From Mycobacteriales bacterium (GTDB lineage Bacteria > Actinomycetota > Actinomycetes > JAFAQI01), in contig DASZRO010000005.1 of NCBI GenBank assembly GCA_035550055.1, positions 1-64,000 on the forward strand: DNA of 64,000 nucleotides. Reading direction: 5' to 3'. Below are positions 18,422 through 26,651 of the stretch, one piece after another. Position 1 is the first letter of the stretch. Every line of letters starts with the position of its first letter. Made by a program: the position numbers and the translations under genes. The notes beneath the pieces were generated by a model. The model was given only the letters and a program-made list of their open reading frames with translations. It had not been told where the DNA came from and did not search any database.

Positions 18422-18907
18422 GTGAACCCGGCACAACTGCTCACCTCGCTGCTGACGGCGCTGCTGGTGGCCGTCGGTGGCCACGCGCCCCGCTCCACGC
18501 ACGCCGCATCACCGTGCGGCGGCCACCGCGGTGGTCAGCTCGTGATCGTGAGCATCGAGCGACAGCACCTGTGGGCGTGTGATGGATCGCGCGCCGTCAT
18601 CAGCACCGCGGTCACCACCGGCGCCACTCGACGCGGGGACGCCACGCCTCGCGGCACGTTCGCCGTCGAGGGCTTGGACCGCAACACGACCCTCACCACG
18701 AGCGGCGGCGCGTCGTTCCACGTTCGGTACTGGATCCCGTTCCACGTCGGCGTGTGGGGCTTCCACGACGCGTCCTGGCAGAAGATCCCGTTCGGCAGCC
18801 GCCGCTACGTCAACCGCGGGTCACACGGGTGCGTACACCTGCCGCTCGCCGCGATCCGCCGACTGTTCCACTGGGTGAAGTACGGGACGAGGGTGCAGAT
18901 CCGCTGA
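18422..18907 (+). CDS. L,D-transpeptidase 1 (YkuD domain)
   Basis: A 161-residue exported protein with signal peptide (about 1-29). The YkuD domain begins LVIVSIERQHLWAC and ends with GFHD (His115) and the catalytic SHGCVHLPL (Cys137). L,D-transpeptidases make 3-3 cross-links in peptidoglycan or attach proteins to it. The GTG start at 18422 is tentative, as no strong ribosome-binding site is seen. It is a tandem paralogue of the next gene, sharing the blocks VSIE-QHLWAC, VTTG, GDATPRG, YWIPF and GFH. Confidence 0.88.
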   Translation: MNPAQLLTSLLTALLVAVGGHAPRSTHAASPCGGHRGGQLVIVSIERQHLWACDGSRAVISTAVTTGATRRGDATPRGTFAVEGLDRNTTLTTSGGASFHVRYWIPFHVGVWGFHDASWQKIPFGSRRYVNRGSHGCVHLPLAAIRRLFHWVKYGTRVQIR

Positions 18908-18970
18908 ACCCGCGGCGACCGATCCGCGCGAGACCCGCATCCAACCCGGGGGCTCACTCGTAATCCTGGT

Positions 18971-19600
18971 GTGACCTCCGCGCGGCGCGGCCGCACGCTG
19001 CTCGGTGCCGCGATCTCACTCACCCTCGCCGCAGGCGTCGCCACCGCGGTCGCGGCGTCACCGGCGCAGACTCCTACGCCGGCGGGCACCAGCCGGGTCT
19101 CAACGCTGCCGTCGTACGCCCGGCTGTTGACCGCTCCGCTGCGGGGCGACTCCGCCGACCCCACGTTGCAGGCGGCGGCCCACACCGCCGCCGCGAACTC
19201 CTCGCCCTGTGCCGGCAACACCCGCCGCCGACTGGTGCTGGTCAGCATCGAACACCAGCACCTGTGGGCATGTTCAGCCGGGAAGGTGTCGCTGAGCACG
19301 CCGGTCACCACGGGCAAGGCGACTGCGGGCGACGCGACGCCGCGGGGCGACTTCGTCGTCAACGCGCGCGTCGCCGACACGACGCTGCACCCGGCCAGCG
19401 GCCTGGTCATCCCCGTCGCCTACTGGATCCCGTTCAAGGGTGACATCTACGGCTTCCACAACGCACCGTGGCAGACCATGCCGTACGGCAGCCGCGACTA
19501 CCGAACCGAGGGGTCGATCGGCTGCGTGCACGTTCCGCTCGAGGCCCTGCGCCGGCTCTTCGACTGGGTCCACGTCGGGACCGCAGTGCGGATCAGCTGA
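18971..19600 (+). CDS. L,D-transpeptidase 2 (YkuD domain)
   Basis: A 209-residue exported protein: signal peptide about 1-30, a spacer of about 50 residues, then a YkuD domain from LVLVSIEHQHLWAC to the catalytic Cys185 in SIGCVHVPL. The family usually has SHGC, so Ile replaces His two positions before Cys, unlike its paralogue at 18422-18907. GFHN (about 161-164) supplies the other catalytic His. The tandem arrangement points to duplication followed by divergence. The GTG start at 18971 is chosen from the signal peptide. Confidence 0.87.
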   Translation: MTSARRGRTLLGAAISLTLAAGVATAVAASPAQTPTPAGTSRVSTLPSYARLLTAPLRGDSADPTLQAAAHTAAANSSPCAGNTRRRLVLVSIEHQHLWACSAGKVSLSTPVTTGKATAGDATPRGDFVVNARVADTTLHPASGLVIPVAYWIPFKGDIYGFHNAPWQTMPYGSRDYRTEGSIGCVHVPLEALRRLFDWVHVGTAVRIS

Positions 19601-19627
19601 CCGATCCGGCAAGGTCCGCCTGAGCTG

Positions 19628-20317
19628 TCAGCGGCCGTTGACCGAGAAGTGCTGGTAGTCCGGCGATCCGGACCAGCTCCCGCCCCAGCCCCACCCGACG
19701 GCGGCGAACGCCCGCACGACCGGACCGTTCGCGAAGATCATTCCGGGGCGCCGCTTCGAACGGTCGGCGTACTGCGTCGCCGCCGGCGGCAGCACCCGTC
19801 CGTCGAGCTCGTACGGATTCTCGAACGTGTCAATGTCGACCGCCTCGCCGTAGGCGTGCTCCGACCAGCTCTTCGGTCCGTCGGTCACCGCCAGCCGACA
19901 GTTGAAGGCGGACGTGTTGTCGTGCGCCATCGAACGGTTGTCGTTCCCGCCGTACGCCGCCACCGGCTCCATCAGCCGGATCGGGAACCTCGCCCGCTCG
20001 ATCGCGGCGAACGCGGTACGGATCGCAGCGACCGCGGCCGAGTTCACCACCAGCACACCGGTGTGGCGGCGGCCGTCGAAGCCCCAGTAGCCGACCTCCA
20101 TCGCCCGCAGCCGGCTCGGGCCGACCGGGCAGCCAAGGTGCCAGCTCTTGCCGAGCTCGGCAGCGCTGACCCGGCTCACGCCCTTGTCGTTGAAGTGCAG
20201 CCCGTTGCGCCACGACTGCCGGCCCAGCCCGGACGCCGGCGTTCCCGCCGAGGCGGCCCCTGCCAGCACTGCCGACAGCGCGACGCAGCAGGCCACGACG
20301 ACGCCCCGGCGCACCAT
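19628..20317 (-). CDS. M15-family peptidase (D,D-carboxypeptidase or endopeptidase type)
   Basis: A 229-residue exported protein with a signal peptide (about 1-28). The zinc site is SEHAYGEAVDID, matching S-x-H-x-x-G-x-A-x-D, with a third ligand in DYQHFSV near the C-terminus. RSMAHDNTSAFNCR upstream also fits the M15 extended family. These enzymes trim peptidoglycan stems (D-Ala-D-Ala carboxypeptidase or L-Ala-D-Glu endopeptidase). It lies between L,D-transpeptidases and would act on the same stem peptides. It is divergent from L,D-transpeptidase 3 with 20 bases between the starts. Confidence 0.87.
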   Translation of the reverse strand: MVRRGVVVACCVALSAVLAGAASAGTPASGLGRQSWRNGLHFNDKGVSRVSAAELGKSWHLGCPVGPSRLRAMEVGYWGFDGRRHTGVLVVNSAAVAAIRTAFAAIERARFPIRLMEPVAAYGGNDNRSMAHDNTSAFNCRLAVTDGPKSWSEHAYGEAVDIDTFENPYELDGRVLPPAATQYADRSKRRPGMIFANGPVVRAFAAVGWGWGGSWSGSPDYQHFSVNGR

Positions 20318-20337
20318 GAGGCCAGACTAGAAGCGCC

Positions 20338-21045
20338 ATGCAAACTCGACGCGCCGCTCTGGCAGCGACCACCGCAGCGCTGCTCGCGGTGACGGCACCC
20401 GCCGCCGGGCGAGCCGACGCGGGGCGCGCCGCAGGCCGGGTGCTCCCGAGCCACCTGCGCGGTGTCGGCGACGCGAGCCAGGTGGTCGAGGTGGTCAACG
20501 GCGGGTACGGCGAGACCACCGCGCTCGTTCGAGCGTTCGAGGTGCGCGACGGCACGTGGCGACAGGTCTTCGGACCGTGGACAGCCAACGTCGGCTACAA
20601 CGGCTTCGCCCCGCCGGGCCAGAAGCGTGAGGGCGACGGCCGCACACCGAGCGGGTCCTTCGGCTTCTCCTTCTTCTTCGGAGTGGACCGCCGGCCCAGT
20701 GGCATCCGCTTCCCGTGGCGGCACGCCTACTCCTACGACTACTGGGACGACGACCCGGCAAGCCCGCGCTACAACGAGTGGGTCGACACCCGCAGGCACT
20801 CCGCCGGCCGCGACCCCGAGCCGATGCTCGACCTGCCGTCGTACCAGGACGCCGCGGTGATCGCCTACAACGTCCGCCGAGTGCCGGGGCGTGGCAGCGC
20901 CATCTTCCTGCACGTCACACATCACGACGCGACGACCGGGTGCGTGTCGCTGCCCCGGCCGGACGTGATCGCGCTGCTGCGCTGGCTCGATCCGGCCGAC
21001 CACCCGCGAATCGTCATGGGAACCGCCGCTACCGTGACGCGGTGA
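20338..21045 (+). CDS. L,D-transpeptidase 3 (divergent YkuD-like family)
   Basis: A 235-residue exported protein with signal peptide (about 1-27). It belongs to the branch of YkuD-like proteins with KREGDGRTPSGSFGF, HVTHHDATTGCVSLP and an overall layout different from its two neighbours. The catalytic Cys is in TTGCVSLP. It probably cross-links or edits peptidoglycan. The ATG at 20338 lies 20 bases from the divergent M15 gene. Its stop overlaps the GTG start of the CoA enzyme (GTGA), although the two have no obvious common task. Confidence 0.85.
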   Translation: MQTRRAALAATTAALLAVTAPAAGRADAGRAAGRVLPSHLRGVGDASQVVEVVNGGYGETTALVRAFEVRDGTWRQVFGPWTANVGYNGFAPPGQKREGDGRTPSGSFGFSFFFGVDRRPSGIRFPWRHAYSYDYWDDDPASPRYNEWVDTRRHSAGRDPEPMLDLPSYQDAAVIAYNVRRVPGRGSAIFLHVTHHDATTGCVSLPRPDVIALLRWLDPADHPRIVMGTAATVTR

Positions 21046-22229
21046 CCGCAGCCGACACCGCCACACCAAAGACCGGCCCGCTCAAGGGCATCAAAGTCAT
21101 CGAGCTCGCCGGCATCGGGCCGGCGCCGTACGCCTGCATGCTGATGTCGGACCTCGGTGCCGAGGTGCTGCGGTTGGAACGCTCCCGCGGCGGGATCATG
21201 GGCGCGATCGCGGGCTTCGACGTCCTGTCGCGCGGCCGGCGCTCGGTCGCCATCGACCTCAAGGCCCCCGGGGCGCGCGACCTCGTGCTCGATCTCGTCA
21301 AGCAGGCCGACGTGCTCATCGAGGCGTTCCGGCCCGGCGTCGCCGAGCGACTCGGCCTCGGGCCCGAGGACTGCCGGGGAGCCAACCCGAGGCTGGTCTA
21401 CGCCCGGATGACCGGGTGGGGGCAGACCGGGCCGCTCGCCGACCGGGTCGGGCACGACATCAACTACGCGTCGATCACCGGCGCGATCGCCGCGGTCGGA
21501 GAGAAGGGCCGCAAGCCCGTGCCGCCGCTGAACCTGGTCGCCGACTTCGGCGGCGGGTCGATGTTCGCGGTGATGGGGATCCTCGCGGCGCTGATCGAGC
21601 GCACCACCAGCGGCGAGGGTCAGGTCATCGACGTGGCCATGGTCGACGGGGTCACCAGCCTGCTGTCGATGGCGCACGGCCAGCAGGCGGCCGGCATGAT
21701 GCCGGACGCCCGCGGCAGCAGCCTGCTCGACGGCGGCGCGCCGTACTACGACACCTACCTGTGCTCGGACGGCGAGTACATGTCGGTCGGCGCGATCGAG
21801 CCGCAGTTCTTCGAGGCGCTCAAGCAGACCCTCGACCTGCCCGACCTGCCCGGTCAGGGCGACCACGCGAACTGGCCGAAGATGCGCGAGATGATCGCCG
21901 CGAAGTTCGCCACCAAGACCCGCGAGGAGTGGACCGCGATCTTCGACGAGGTCGACGCCTGCGTCGCGCCGGTCTACTGGTTGTCCGAAGCCAAGACCCA
22001 TCCGCACCTGGTGGCCCGCGGCACCCTCACCGACGTCAACGGCATCTACCAGCCCTCACCGGCGCCGCGGTTCTCCCGCACCCCCGGCCAGGTGGGGCAT
22101 CCGGCCCAGACGCCGGGCACCGACACCGTCGAAGCCCTCACCGACTGGGGGGTCGCCAAGGACGACCTCAACCGCCTGCTGGCGGCCGGCGTCGTCACCC
22201 AGGCCCAACCCGACCCTTCCTCGACGTAG
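21042..22229 (+). CDS. CaiB/BaiF family enzyme, alpha-methylacyl-CoA racemase type
   Basis: A 395-residue enzyme beginning GPLKGIKVIELAGIGPAPYACMLMSD split across domain 1. Racemase signatures are RPGVAERLGLGP, the His in GHDINY and the Asp in NLVADFGGGSM, which correspond to the proton-transfer pair of alpha-methylacyl-CoA racemase. CSDGEYMSVGAIEPQF is also typical. It would interconvert (2R)- and (2S)-methylacyl-CoA for branched fatty acid or sterol side-chain breakdown. The GTG start at 21042 overlaps the preceding stop. No other beta-oxidation genes adjoin it. Confidence 0.92.
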   Translation: MTAADTATPKTGPLKGIKVIELAGIGPAPYACMLMSDLGAEVLRLERSRGGIMGAIAGFDVLSRGRRSVAIDLKAPGARDLVLDLVKQADVLIEAFRPGVAERLGLGPEDCRGANPRLVYARMTGWGQTGPLADRVGHDINYASITGAIAAVGEKGRKPVPPLNLVADFGGGSMFAVMGILAALIERTTSGEGQVIDVAMVDGVTSLLSMAHGQQAAGMMPDARGSSLLDGGAPYYDTYLCSDGEYMSVGAIEPQFFEALKQTLDLPDLPGQGDHANWPKMREMIAAKFATKTREEWTAIFDEVDACVAPVYWLSEAKTHPHLVARGTLTDVNGIYQPSPAPRFSRTPGQVGHPAQTPGTDTVEALTDWGVAKDDLNRLLAAGVVTQAQPDPSST

Positions 22230-22241
22230 CGCACCAACGGG

Positions 22242-23351
22242 TCAGGTGCGCCAGATGAGGACCAAGGCGCGGTCGTCGCTGGCGTTGGGCGAGGTCTCGT
22301 CGAGCAGCCGCTGCGCGGCGCCGTCGAAGCCGCTCGGGATGAGCCGCTCGGCCGCGCCGAGCAGCCGGTCGATGCCGACCGCGAGATCGCGCCCCGGCAC
22401 CTCCACCAGCCCATCGGTGTAGAGCAGCAGCGCGTCGTAAGGCTTGAGCTGGCCTTCGACCGACCCGAACTCGGCGTCGTCGAGCAACCCCAGCACGGTG
22501 CCTTCCGGCTCGACCAGCCCCCACGTCCCGGTCCCGCCCGAGTAGTGCACCGCGGGCAGGTGGCCGGCGTTGGTGATCCGGTAGCGGCCGGTGGCGAGCT
22601 CGATCGTCAGGTGCAGCGCGGTGGCGAAGCCCTCCATCCATTCCTGGCGGACGAGGTACTGGTTCGCGCCGGCCAGGAACTGGTCCGGGCGCACCGAGCC
22701 GAGCAACCCGCCCAGCGCCCCGGAGAGCAGGAGTGCCCGCGTGCCCGCGTCGAGGCCCTTGCCGGACACGTCGACCAGCACGAGCTCGAGCGATCGCCCG
22801 CCGTCCGTGAGCCCGGCGAGCAGGAAGTCACCGCCGAAGCTGGCTCCGCCGGCCGACTGCTGCTCGACCTCGGCGCACCAACCCGCGGGCAGCGACGGCA
22901 TCTCGCCTTGCAACCGGAGCCGGTCGCGAAGCTCGAGCAGCATCGCCTCGCCGCGGCCCGCGGACAGGCCGAGCCGCTGCCGGTCGCTGGACTGCTTGAG
23001 CGCGATGGCGGCGACGATGGCCACGACGATGTAGACGCCGGGTCGCACCGTGCTGCTGCCGACCCCGGCGTTCTCGGCGACGATCACCGCGAATGCGCCG
23101 ACGATCACCCCGCCCAGCGAGACCGGCCCGAGCAGCAGGCCACCGAGGATCACCGGTACGACGGTGGTGGTCGGTGGGAACGCGACCGCGCCGACCTGGG
23201 CGTTGAGGACCAGACATAGGACGTCGAGCAGCAACACCACGCCGAGCACGATGCGCTGGTCGCGGACGGACTCCGGAGCGGTCAGCATGCTCAGCCTGCG
23301 CCGAGCCCGCTCCGCAACCGGTGCCCGCTGCTGCTCCGGATGGCCCATCAC
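22242..23351 (-). CDS. RsbU/SpoIIE-type PP2C phosphatase with membrane domain
   Basis: A 369-residue protein. Residues about 33-118 form three to four transmembrane segments (IVLGVVLLLDVLCLVL, VVPVILGGLLLGPVSL, YIVVAIVAAIAL). The cytoplasmic SpoIIE/PP2C domain has the metal-site residues in GGDFLLAG, LVDVSGKGLDAG, LYTDGLVE and ASDDRALVLI. Such phosphatases act on phosphorylated anti-anti-sigma factors in partner-switching stress control. No anti-sigma gene is near. Two ATGs at 23351 and 23348 are possible starts. It is 48 bases downstream of rpiB. Confidence 0.9.
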   Translation of the reverse strand: MMGHPEQQRAPVAERARRRLSMLTAPESVRDQRIVLGVVLLLDVLCLVLNAQVGAVAFPPTTTVVPVILGGLLLGPVSLGGVIVGAFAVIVAENAGVGSSTVRPGVYIVVAIVAAIALKQSSDRQRLGLSAGRGEAMLLELRDRLRLQGEMPSLPAGWCAEVEQQSAGGASFGGDFLLAGLTDGGRSLELVLVDVSGKGLDAGTRALLLSGALGGLLGSVRPDQFLAGANQYLVRQEWMEGFATALHLTIELATGRYRITNAGHLPAVHYSGGTGTWGLVEPEGTVLGLLDDAEFGSVEGQLKPYDALLLYTDGLVEVPGRDLAVGIDRLLGAAERLIPSGFDGAAQRLLDETSPNASDDRALVLIWRT

Positions 23352-23399
23352 CGCTGACCCTAACGGGCGGCGGTTATCTCGGTCAGCGGTTTGGGCGCG

Positions 23400-23888
23400 T
23401 CACGTCGCCGGCGGCAGGTCCTCACGCCGCGGCGGCAGCTCACCGGTCGCCTCGTACTCGCTGAGCAGACCGATCCGCCGGACGTGCCGCTCCGCGCCGC
23501 TGAACGGTGTCGCGACGAACGCCTCCGCGTAGCTGATCGCGGCCGCCCCGTCGTACATCCGCGCGCCCAGGCTCAGCACGTTGGCGTCGTTGTGCTCGCG
23601 CGCCAGCTGCGCGGTCTCGACGCTGAACGCCACCGCGCAGCGGACGCCGCGAACCTTGTTCGCCGCGATCGCCTCGCCGTTGCCCGACCCGCCGATCACG
23701 ATGCCGAGGCTGCCCGAGTCGCCCATCACCTTCGTGCCCACCAGCAGGCAGTACGGCGGGTAGTCGTCGGAGTCGCGCAGCACCTCCGGGCCGCAGTCGA
23801 CCGGCTCGTGGCCGAGCTCGGCCAGCCGCTCGATCAACCGGGCCTTGAGCGCGAAGCCGGCATGGTCGGACCCGAGATACACCCGCAT
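23400..23888 (-). CDS. rpiB: Ribose-5-phosphate isomerase B
   Basis: A 162-residue LacAB/RpiB protein that interconverts ribose-5-phosphate and ribulose-5-phosphate. The phosphate and sugar residues are in YLGSDHAGF and RMYDGAAA. The active-site loop is IGGSGNGEAIAANK; the base is Glu72, as in mycobacterial RpiB, rather than the Cys of E. coli RpiB. The ATG at 23886-23888 is preceded by a short gap (32 bases) to the aldehyde dehydrogenase. The gene is part of the conserved tig-rpiB-DsbA-PepN neighbourhood in mycobacteria. Confidence 0.95.
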   Translation of the reverse strand: MRVYLGSDHAGFALKARLIERLAELGHEPVDCGPEVLRDSDDYPPYCLLVGTKVMGDSGSLGIVIGGSGNGEAIAANKVRGVRCAVAFSVETAQLAREHNDANVLSLGARMYDGAAAISYAEAFVATPFSGAERHVRRIGLLSEYEATGELPPRREDLPPAT

Positions 23889-23920
23889 GCGCGCAGTATC
23901 CCGAAGCGTCCGACTCCCGG

Positions 23921-25342
23921 TTACAGCTGCATCGACTTCGGCTGCAGGAACTCCTCGATGCCGTAGCGGCCGAGCTCGCGCCCGATGCCGGAGCGCTTGT
24001 AGCCGCCGAACGGGGCGATCGGGTTGAACGATCCGCCGTTGACGTCGACCTGACCGGTCTTCATCTTCTTGGCGAAAGCGATCGCCTTGTCCTGGTCTCC
24101 CGCCCACACCGCGCCGGCGAGGCCGTACTGCGAGTCGTTGGCGATCCGCAGCGCCTCCTCCTCGTCGGAGTAGGAGATGATCGACAGCACGGGCCCGAAG
24201 ATCTCCTCCTGGGCGATGGTCATGTCGGTCGTGACGTCGGCGAACACGGTCGCGCTGACGAAGTGGCCCTTCTCGTGCGGCCGCTCGGCGCCGCCCACGA
24301 CCACCCGGGCGCCTTCAGCGATCCCCTTCTCGATGTAGCCGACCACCCGCTCGCGCTGCGCGCCCGAGACCAGCGGCCCGAGCCGGGTGGCGTCGTCGAG
24401 CGGGTCGCCGGTGACGTACGCCGCCGCGCCCTCTGCCGCGATCTGCACGGCCTCGTCGTACTGCGACTCGTGCACGAGCATCCGGGTCCAGGCGGTGCAG
24501 GTCTGGCCGGAGTTGATGAAGCAGTTGGCGAGCCCGACCTTGACCGCCTTCGTCAAATCCGCGTCGGGCAGGATGACGTTCGCACTCTTGCCACCGAGCT
24601 CGAGCGCGATCTTCTTCACTGTCGCAGCGCCGAGCTCGGCGACCCGCGTACCGGCGCGGGTGGATCCGGTGAACGACACCATGTCGACGTCGGGGTGCGA
24701 CGCGATCGCCTCACCGACCGTCGGGCCGTAGCCCGTGACGAGGTTGACCACGCCCGCCGGCAGGCCGATCTCGTGGATGGCCTCGAAGAGGATGTACGCC
24801 GACAGCGGCGAGACCTCGCTGGGCTTGAGGACGACCGTGCAGCCGGCGGTCAGCGCGCCGCCGATCTTCGCCGTCACCTGGTGCAGCGGGTAGTTCCAGG
24901 GCGTGATCGCCCCGACGACGCCCACCGGCTCGAGCACGACGGTCGAGTTGCCGATCTGCTCGGTCCACTTGATCTCACCGACGCTGCTCGCCGCCGTCGC
25001 GATGTCCGACAGCGGCAGGCCCGCCTGCACCAGCTGCGCGAACTTCAGCGGAGCGCCCATCTCGGCGGAGATCGTGCGCGCGATCTCGTCCATCCGGCTT
25101 GCCATCGCCTCTTGCAGCCGGGTCAGGAACTTCGCCCGCTCCTCGGGCGCGGTCTGCGACCAGCTGTCGAATGCGGCGCGAGCCGCCGCGACCGCACGGT
25201 CGACGTCAGCGGCGGTGCCCGACGGGACCTTGCCGATGATCTCCTCGGTCGCCGGGTTCTCGACCTCGATGAAGTCGGTGCCACTGGGAGCGACCCACTG
25301 GCCATCGATGTAGAAGGTGTCGCGGGTGATCGTCTCGGTCAT
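23921..25342 (-). CDS. Aldehyde dehydrogenase
   Basis: A 473-residue NAD(P)-dependent aldehyde dehydrogenase. Key elements are [28 protein letters not shown], the general base Glu in LELGGKSAN, the nucleophile Cys in NSGQTCTAW and [10 protein letters not shown]. It oxidises an aldehyde to the acid; the substrate cannot be told. Its start codon (25340-25342) is 17 bases from the first tRNA-Gly fragment, so its promoter must lie in the repeat region. It is probably co-transcribed with rpiB. Confidence 0.94.
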   Translation of the reverse strand: MTETITRDTFYIDGQWVAPSGTDFIEVENPATEEIIGKVPSGTAADVDRAVAAARAAFDSWSQTAPEERAKFLTRLQEAMASRMDEIARTISAEMGAPLKFAQLVQAGLPLSDIATAASSVGEIKWTEQIGNSTVVLEPVGVVGAITPWNYPLHQVTAKIGGALTAGCTVVLKPSEVSPLSAYILFEAIHEIGLPAGVVNLVTGYGPTVGEAIASHPDVDMVSFTGSTRAGTRVAELGAATVKKIALELGGKSANVILPDADLTKAVKVGLANCFINSGQTCTAWTRMLVHESQYDEAVQIAAEGAAAYVTGDPLDDATRLGPLVSGAQRERVVGYIEKGIAEGARVVVGGAERPHEKGHFVSATVFADVTTDMTIAQEEIFGPVLSIISYSDEEEALRIANDSQYGLAGAVWAGDQDKAIAFAKKMKTGQVDVNGGSFNPIAPFGGYKRSGIGRELGRYGIEEFLQPKSMQL

Positions 25343-25358
25343 GCCGCTGAGCGTATGC

Positions 25359-25406
<48 letters not shown>

Positions 25407-25440
25407 AGCTGAAGTGGCAGGTCAGGCGGATCCCGATCGT

Positions 25441-25506
25441 TCACCGAGCCCTACGTACTTGGTCCTTCGGACCCTCTTGAAAGACCATTTTCGTTGGGCT
25501 CGACGA
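25441..25506 (+). repeat. Stem-loop repeat copy R2
   Basis: Homologous to R1 and R3. Arms TCACCGAGCCC and GGGCTCGACGA pair over their inner seven bases. The inner hairpin has GGTCCTTC opposite GAAAGACC with one mismatch, or alternatively GGTCC-TTC-GGACC. ATTTTCGTT follows. The 34-36 bases between the tRNA fragment and this repeat also match the corresponding spacer of copy 3 (GAAGTG-CAGGTCAGGCGG). Confidence 0.85.
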
Positions 25507-25525
25507 TTTCGGCGGCCGTTGTGTC

Positions 25526-25562
25526 TTGTGATTGGTCCGGCTTGGTGACTAGAATCCTAGTC
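25526..25562 (+). promoter_or_regulatory. Promoter and autoregulatory palindrome of the toxin-antitoxin pair
   Basis: TTGTGA (25526-25531) and TAGAAT (25550-25555), 18 bases apart, resemble -35 and -10 elements. The perfect inverted repeat GACTAG-AATC-CTAGTC (25547-25562) covers the -10 and ends on the base before the ATG. Transcription would start within about a base or two of the start codon, and no ribosome-binding site is present, so the message is probably leaderless. Binding of the antitoxin to the palindrome would block the promoter. Confidence 0.72.
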
Positions 25563-25841
25563 ATGGAGACCTTGCCGCTTGCCACCGTGAAGGCGCAACT
25601 GTCGAGTTTGGTCGACCAGGTGGAGGACACACACCAGCGCGTTGTGATCACCCGCAACGGCAAGCCCGCCGCGATGCTCATCAGCCTGGATGACATCGAG
25701 GGCTTGGAAGAGACCCTCGAGATCCTCTCCGACAACGAGACGATGAAGCAGATCAGGCAATCGCATGCCGACATCAAGGCGGGTCGAGTCGAGACCCTCA
25801 CCAAGGAAGACGCGCACAAGCTGATCAATCGCGGCCGTTAA
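25563..25841 (+). CDS. Phd/YefM-family antitoxin
   Basis: A 92-residue antitoxin. The N-terminal DNA-binding part is TVKAQLSSLVDQVEDTHQRV and VITRNGKPAAMLISLDD split by a turn, the standard Phd/YefM fold; the acidic helical C-terminus (EILSDNETMKQIRQ) would wrap the toxin. The ATG at 25563 is preferred over longer upstream starts because the promoter and palindrome lie just before it. One 60-base line of the gene (25681-25740) counts 34 G+C, clearly below the 43 of a pepN line, hinting at foreign origin. The stop abuts the toxin start. Confidence 0.9.
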   Translation: METLPLATVKAQLSSLVDQVEDTHQRVVITRNGKPAAMLISLDDIEGLEETLEILSDNETMKQIRQSHADIKAGRVETLTKEDAHKLINRGR

Positions 25842-26114
25842 ATGCCGCCGGTCTACCGGATCGAGTGGACCGCCACCGCCAAACGCGGACTGGCCCAGCT
25901 TCCGGAGAGGGTCGCTACCGCGCTTGTCGAGTTCATCTACGGACCACTTGCCGAGTCGCCCCATCGCTTCGGCCATGAGTTGCACCTGGAACTCGCCGGG
26001 CATCACTCAGCACGCCGCGGAACCTTCCGCGTGATCTACATCATCGATGACGACGATCGACGAGTAGTGATCACCGACGTCAAGCATCGCGGCGATGCCT
26101 ACCGCCGCCATTAG
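25842..26114 (+). CDS. RelE/ParE-family toxin
   Basis: A 90-residue RelE-type toxin, which in this family cleaves mRNA on the ribosome. It has the small alpha-beta fold motifs YRIEWTATAKRGLAQLPE, LELAGHHSARRGTFRVIY split across strands, and the C-terminal VVITDVKHRGDAYRRH with basic and His/Tyr residues that form the active site in RelE/YoeB proteins. The ATG directly follows the antitoxin TAA with no spacer, so the pair is translationally coupled. Its stop codon TAG directly abuts the C1 repeat. Confidence 0.9.
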   Translation: MPPVYRIEWTATAKRGLAQLPERVATALVEFIYGPLAESPHRFGHELHLELAGHHSARRGTFRVIYIIDDDDRRVVITDVKHRGDAYRRH

Positions 26115-26187
26115 CCCACGCAGGCGTACCCGGAGACGTACCGCTCGACGTACCCCTGCGTGTTCACTTCGTGCCCGATCTCGCGGA
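26115..26187. repeat. Tail repeat copy C1, behind the toxin gene
   Basis: Starts CCCACGCAGGCGTACCC and ends GTTCACTTCGTGCCCGATCTC. It is homologous to C2 at 26426-26508. Inside, the motif (G)CGTACC recurs three times at 11-12 base steps, giving an iteron-like appearance. The remaining bases up to the next tRNA fragment at 26284 show no gene or structure I can name. Confidence 0.78.
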
Positions 26188-26283
26188 TACTGGCGGCGCC
26201 CAACAAGCTCGATTGGAGATCGCTTGAGATGACTGCCTGCGCACACCAGCGCAGCAGTCGGTCAGGGATCGCCGGTCCTGTCG

Positions 26284-26324
<41 letters not shown>

Positions 26325-26359
26325 CTGCATGAAGTGCCAGGTCAGGCGGTTGCTGTCGT

Positions 26360-26425
26360 TCACCGAGCCCTACGTACTTGGTCCTTCGGACCCCCTTGAA
26401 AGACCATTTTCGTTGGGCTCGGCGG
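26360..26425 (+). repeat. Stem-loop repeat copy R3
   Basis: Third copy of the stem-loop, with arms TCACCGAGCCC (26360-26370) and GGGCTCGGCGG (26415-26425). The inner hairpin uses GGTCCTTC opposite GAAAGACC and is followed by ATTTTCGTT. Its right arm runs straight into C2, with nothing corresponding to the toxin-antitoxin genes present behind R2. Confidence 0.85.
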
Positions 26426-26511
26426 CCCACGCAGGCGTACCCGACGCCTGCCGCTCGACGTACCCCGAGACGTACCCCGACGGGTTCACTTCGTGCCCGA
26501 TTTCACGGCGG
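26426..26511. repeat. Tail repeat copy C2, fused directly to R3
   Basis: Shares CCCACGCAGGCGTACCC, CCGCTCGACGTACCCC and GTTCACTTCGTGCCCGAT with C1. It carries one extra GACGTACCCC-type unit, so the iterated motif differs in number. Bases 26512-26651 beyond it contain no gene that I can support. Confidence 0.78.
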
Positions 26512-26651
26512 ATGTCAGGCCAAGCTCCGCAGCGGGGCCTGCCGCGATCGGCGCATAGAGCAGCGACACGCGCCAGTCCAGCCCAACGCTTCGGACCGGG
26601 CTCGGACTCCCTCGAGACGTCCGTATGTTGGCCTCGGTGGTCGAAGGCTGG

